Assembly (NCBI GenBank): GCA_046733275.1 | Contig: JBKPOW010000008.1 | Coordinates: forward strand, 1 to 5,886 | DNA length: 5,886 nt | Reading direction: 5' to 3' | From: VRUE01 sp046733275 | Lineage (GTDB): Bacteria > Actinomycetota > Thermoleophilia > Solirubrobacterales > 70-9 | Shown here: piece after piece, positions 4,547-5,886 of the stretch | Layout of the letters: the number at the start of each line of letters is the position of its first letter | How positions within the stretch are numbered: the stretch's first letter is position 1 | The notes under the pieces: generated by a model | What the model saw: only the letters and a program-made list of their open reading frames with translations | Database searches by the model: none | What the model was told of the DNA's origin: nothing | Translations under genes and position numbers: made by a program

Positions 4547-5320
4547 GTGAGGACCCTGGTCTTCATCCCGGCCTGGAACGAGGCCGACTCGGTGACGACG
4601 GTTATCCTCGGCGTTCGCGAGCGCCTGCCCGAGGTCGACGTGCTCGTCGTCGACGACGGCTCCGTCGACGAGACCGCCGCCCGCGCGACGGCGGCGGGAG
4701 CCACCGTCGCCTCGCTGCCCTTTAACCAGGGACTCGGCGCGGCGCTGCAGACGGGCTACCTCTACGCGCTGCGCGAGGGCTACGACTTCTGCGCCCATCT
4801 CGACGCCGACGGGCAGCACCCGCCGGCCGAGGTGGCGCGGCTGCTGGAGGAGGTGCGCGCCGATCGCGCCGACCTCGTGATCGGCTCGCGCTACCGCGAA
4901 CCGGGCGAGGGCGCCGGCGAGATCGCCGGCGAGGACTACCGGCCGACGATCTCGCGCCGGATCGGCACCAGCGTCTTCCGCTTCTTCCTCACTCTGGCGA
5001 CGCGGCAGCGCTTCACCGACACGACCAGCGGCATGCGGGCGGCCAACCGGCGCGTGATGAGGCTGTTCAGCGAGAACTACTCGCCCGACTTCGCCGAGAT
5101 CGAGTCGCTGCAGCTGGCGGTGCGCCAGGGGCTGCGGGTCGAGGAGGTGCCGGTGCGGATGCTGGAGCGGGCCGGCGGCTCCTCCTTCCTGACGCCGCTG
5201 CGCTCCGCCTTCTTCATCTTCAAGGGGATGATCGTGCTGCTGGTCGGCCAGTTCCGGCCGCGTCAGGGCGAAGCCGGGGCCGAGCCGGGGCCGCTGGGCA
5301 AGGCGAGGGCCGAGCGATGA
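4547..5320 (+). CDS. Family 2 glycosyltransferase (polyprenyl-phosphate sugar synthase type)
   Basis: This 257-residue GT-A fold enzyme resembles dolichyl/polyprenyl-phosphate mannose or glucose synthases, which move a sugar from a nucleotide donor to a lipid phosphate at the inner face of the membrane. Visible motifs are IPAWNE (7-12), VVDDGS (34-39), FNQGLGAALQTG (59-70), the metal-binding DADGQH (86-91), IGSRY (112-116) and TSGMRA (160-165). The acidic stretch DFAEIESLQLA (181-191) follows. Residues about 217-235 are hydrophobic (AFFIFKGMIVLLVGQF), probably a membrane-associated helix. The last 20 residues are low-complexity. The GTG at 4547 places the sheet and PAWNE motif at the expected distance from the N-terminus. 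It overlaps the DUF2304 gene by ATGA, so translation is likely coupled. The donor and acceptor cannot be told from sequence. Confidence 0.93.
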   Translation: MRTLVFIPAWNEADSVTTVILGVRERLPEVDVLVVDDGSVDETAARATAAGATVASLPFNQGLGAALQTGYLYALREGYDFCAHLDADGQHPPAEVARLLEEVRADRADLVIGSRYREPGEGAGEIAGEDYRPTISRRIGTSVFRFFLTLATRQRFTDTTSGMRAANRRVMRLFSENYSPDFAEIESLQLAVRQGLRVEEVPVRMLERAGGSSFLTPLRSAFFIFKGMIVLLVGQFRPRQGEAGAEPGPLGKARAER

Positions 5321-5751
5321 GGGTCCTGTTGGCGGCGGCGGCCGAAGAGCCGACCGTCCACCTCACCTCGCAGACGCGGATACTCGCGGCGGTGATCGCG
5401 GTCGCCTTCATGCTGATGATCCTCGAGCTGATCCGCCGCGACCGCCTGCAGGAGCGTTTCAGCGTCGTCTGGTTCGTCGCCGGCCTCGGCATGCTCGCCG
5501 GCGCGATCTTCCCGGGACTGCTGACCGGCGTCGCCGACCTGATGGGCGTGCGCGACACCAACGTCGCCCTCTTCTCGATCATCCTCCTGCTGCTGCTCGG
5601 CCTGGCGCTCAACTTCAGCGTGATCATGTCCCGTCAGGCGGCGCAGATCACGCGACTGGCCCAGGAGCGGGCGCTGGAGAAAGCCCGCCGGCAGGCTGGC
5701 GGCGCCGAGTCAGCCGAGAACGGCGGCGAGGCGGAACGAGAGCGCCTCTAA
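5317..5751 (+). CDS. DUF2304 family membrane protein
   Basis: This 144-residue protein has three transmembrane helices at about 21-39, 48-68 and 83-104. Between the first two is the typical IRRDRLQERFSVVWF segment, with FPGLL at the end of the second helix and TNVALF before the third. A charged helical tail (SRQAAQITRLAQERALEKARR) probably forms a short coiled coil. These are the hallmarks of DUF2304. Such genes commonly sit next to family 2 glycosyltransferases, as here, where the ATG overlaps the stop of that gene. A role as membrane partner of the transferase is inferred from context only. The first 19 residues precede the conserved core and may be a variable leader. The last 14 codons overlap an opposing gene. 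Confidence 0.88.
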   Translation: MRVLLAAAAEEPTVHLTSQTRILAAVIAVAFMLMILELIRRDRLQERFSVVWFVAGLGMLAGAIFPGLLTGVADLMGVRDTNVALFSIILLLLLGLALNFSVIMSRQAAQITRLAQERALEKARRQAGGAESAENGGEAERERL

Positions 5752-5886
5752 CGCGAGCTCCTCGGAGACGTTGAGGTCCAGGCGGCGGCGGGTGTCCTGA
5801 ATCTGCTCGGCGGCGCGGCGGGGAGCTGCCGGGTCGAGGCCCGCGGCCTGCGACCGGAGCTCGGCGAGGCGGTCGCGGTGGTAGGC
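5710..5886 (-). CDS. holB: C-terminal fragment, probably DNA polymerase III subunit delta'
   Basis: The minus strand is open from the window edge to a TGA at 5712-5710, giving the last 58 codons of a protein. It is helical and charged and ends QDTRRRLDLNVSEELALEAL then SFRLAAVLG. The 'RR.L..N.....ALEAL..RL' pattern is what I recall for the C-terminal helical domain of the clamp-loader subunit delta' (HolB), which closes the collar of the replication clamp loader. The body of the gene lies outside the window, so no ATPase-domain check is possible. It overlaps the converging DUF2304 gene by 42 bases. A different protein with a helical C-terminus remains possible. Confidence 0.65.
   Translation of the reverse strand, partial: AYHRDRLAELRSQAAGLDPAAPRRAAEQIQDTRRRLDLNVSEELALEALSFRLAAVLG

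Noticed and set aside
4599..4607. A partial copy (CGGTTAT) of the shared motif in the glycosyltransferase gene
   Set aside because: Only seven bases match and the place is coding, so chance explains it.

Overview
The window is high-GC DNA with GC-ending codons, GTG as well as ATG starts, and tightly packed genes. Together with a DUF2304/glycosyltransferase pair beside what looks like holB, this suggests an actinomycete (Actinomycetota), most likely class Thermoleophilia (Solirubrobacterales-like). That placement is inference from style and remembered gene neighbourhoods, not from a database search.

Layout. At the left edge (1-91, minus) is the N-terminus of a multi-pass membrane protein. It is divergent from a small membrane-anchored protein of unknown function (172-762, plus). 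Converging on that gene is a run of three minus-strand genes, read right to left: a PAS/HAMP sensor histidine kinase (4433-3132), an OmpR/PhoB-type response regulator (3061-2357) and a Fic-family AMPylase-like protein (2272-788). Divergent from the kinase is a plus-strand pair with a 4-base ATGA overlap: a family 2 glycosyltransferase (4547-5320) and a DUF2304 membrane protein (5317-5751). At the right edge, on the minus strand and overlapping the end of the DUF2304 gene by 42 bases, is the C-terminus of a protein that reads like DNA polymerase III subunit delta' (5886-5710).

How the genes fit together. The kinase and regulator look like a cognate pair in the less common kinase-first order. 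The kinase has almost no extracellular loop, so the signal is probably read by the membrane segments or the cytoplasmic PAS domain. The Fic protein appears to combine three parts in one chain: an AbiEi-like winged-helix N-terminal part (a DNA-binding antitoxin type), an SxxxEG inhibitory motif, and a complete catalytic motif HPFxDGNGRxxR. It has no separate antitoxin gene. Its short AT-richer upstream region holds an inverted repeat suited to an operator, plus a 12-base motif (GACA/ATAACCGG) that also occurs upstream of the response regulator with one extra base. These are the most interesting signals in the window. They suggest either autoregulation of the Fic gene or a regulatory link between the two-component system and Fic. 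The glycosyltransferase/DUF2304 pair probably acts at the membrane on polyprenyl-phosphate sugars.

I saw no tRNA, rRNA, CRISPR array, insertion sequence or convincing intrinsic terminator. No gene-free stretch exceeds about 115 bases.
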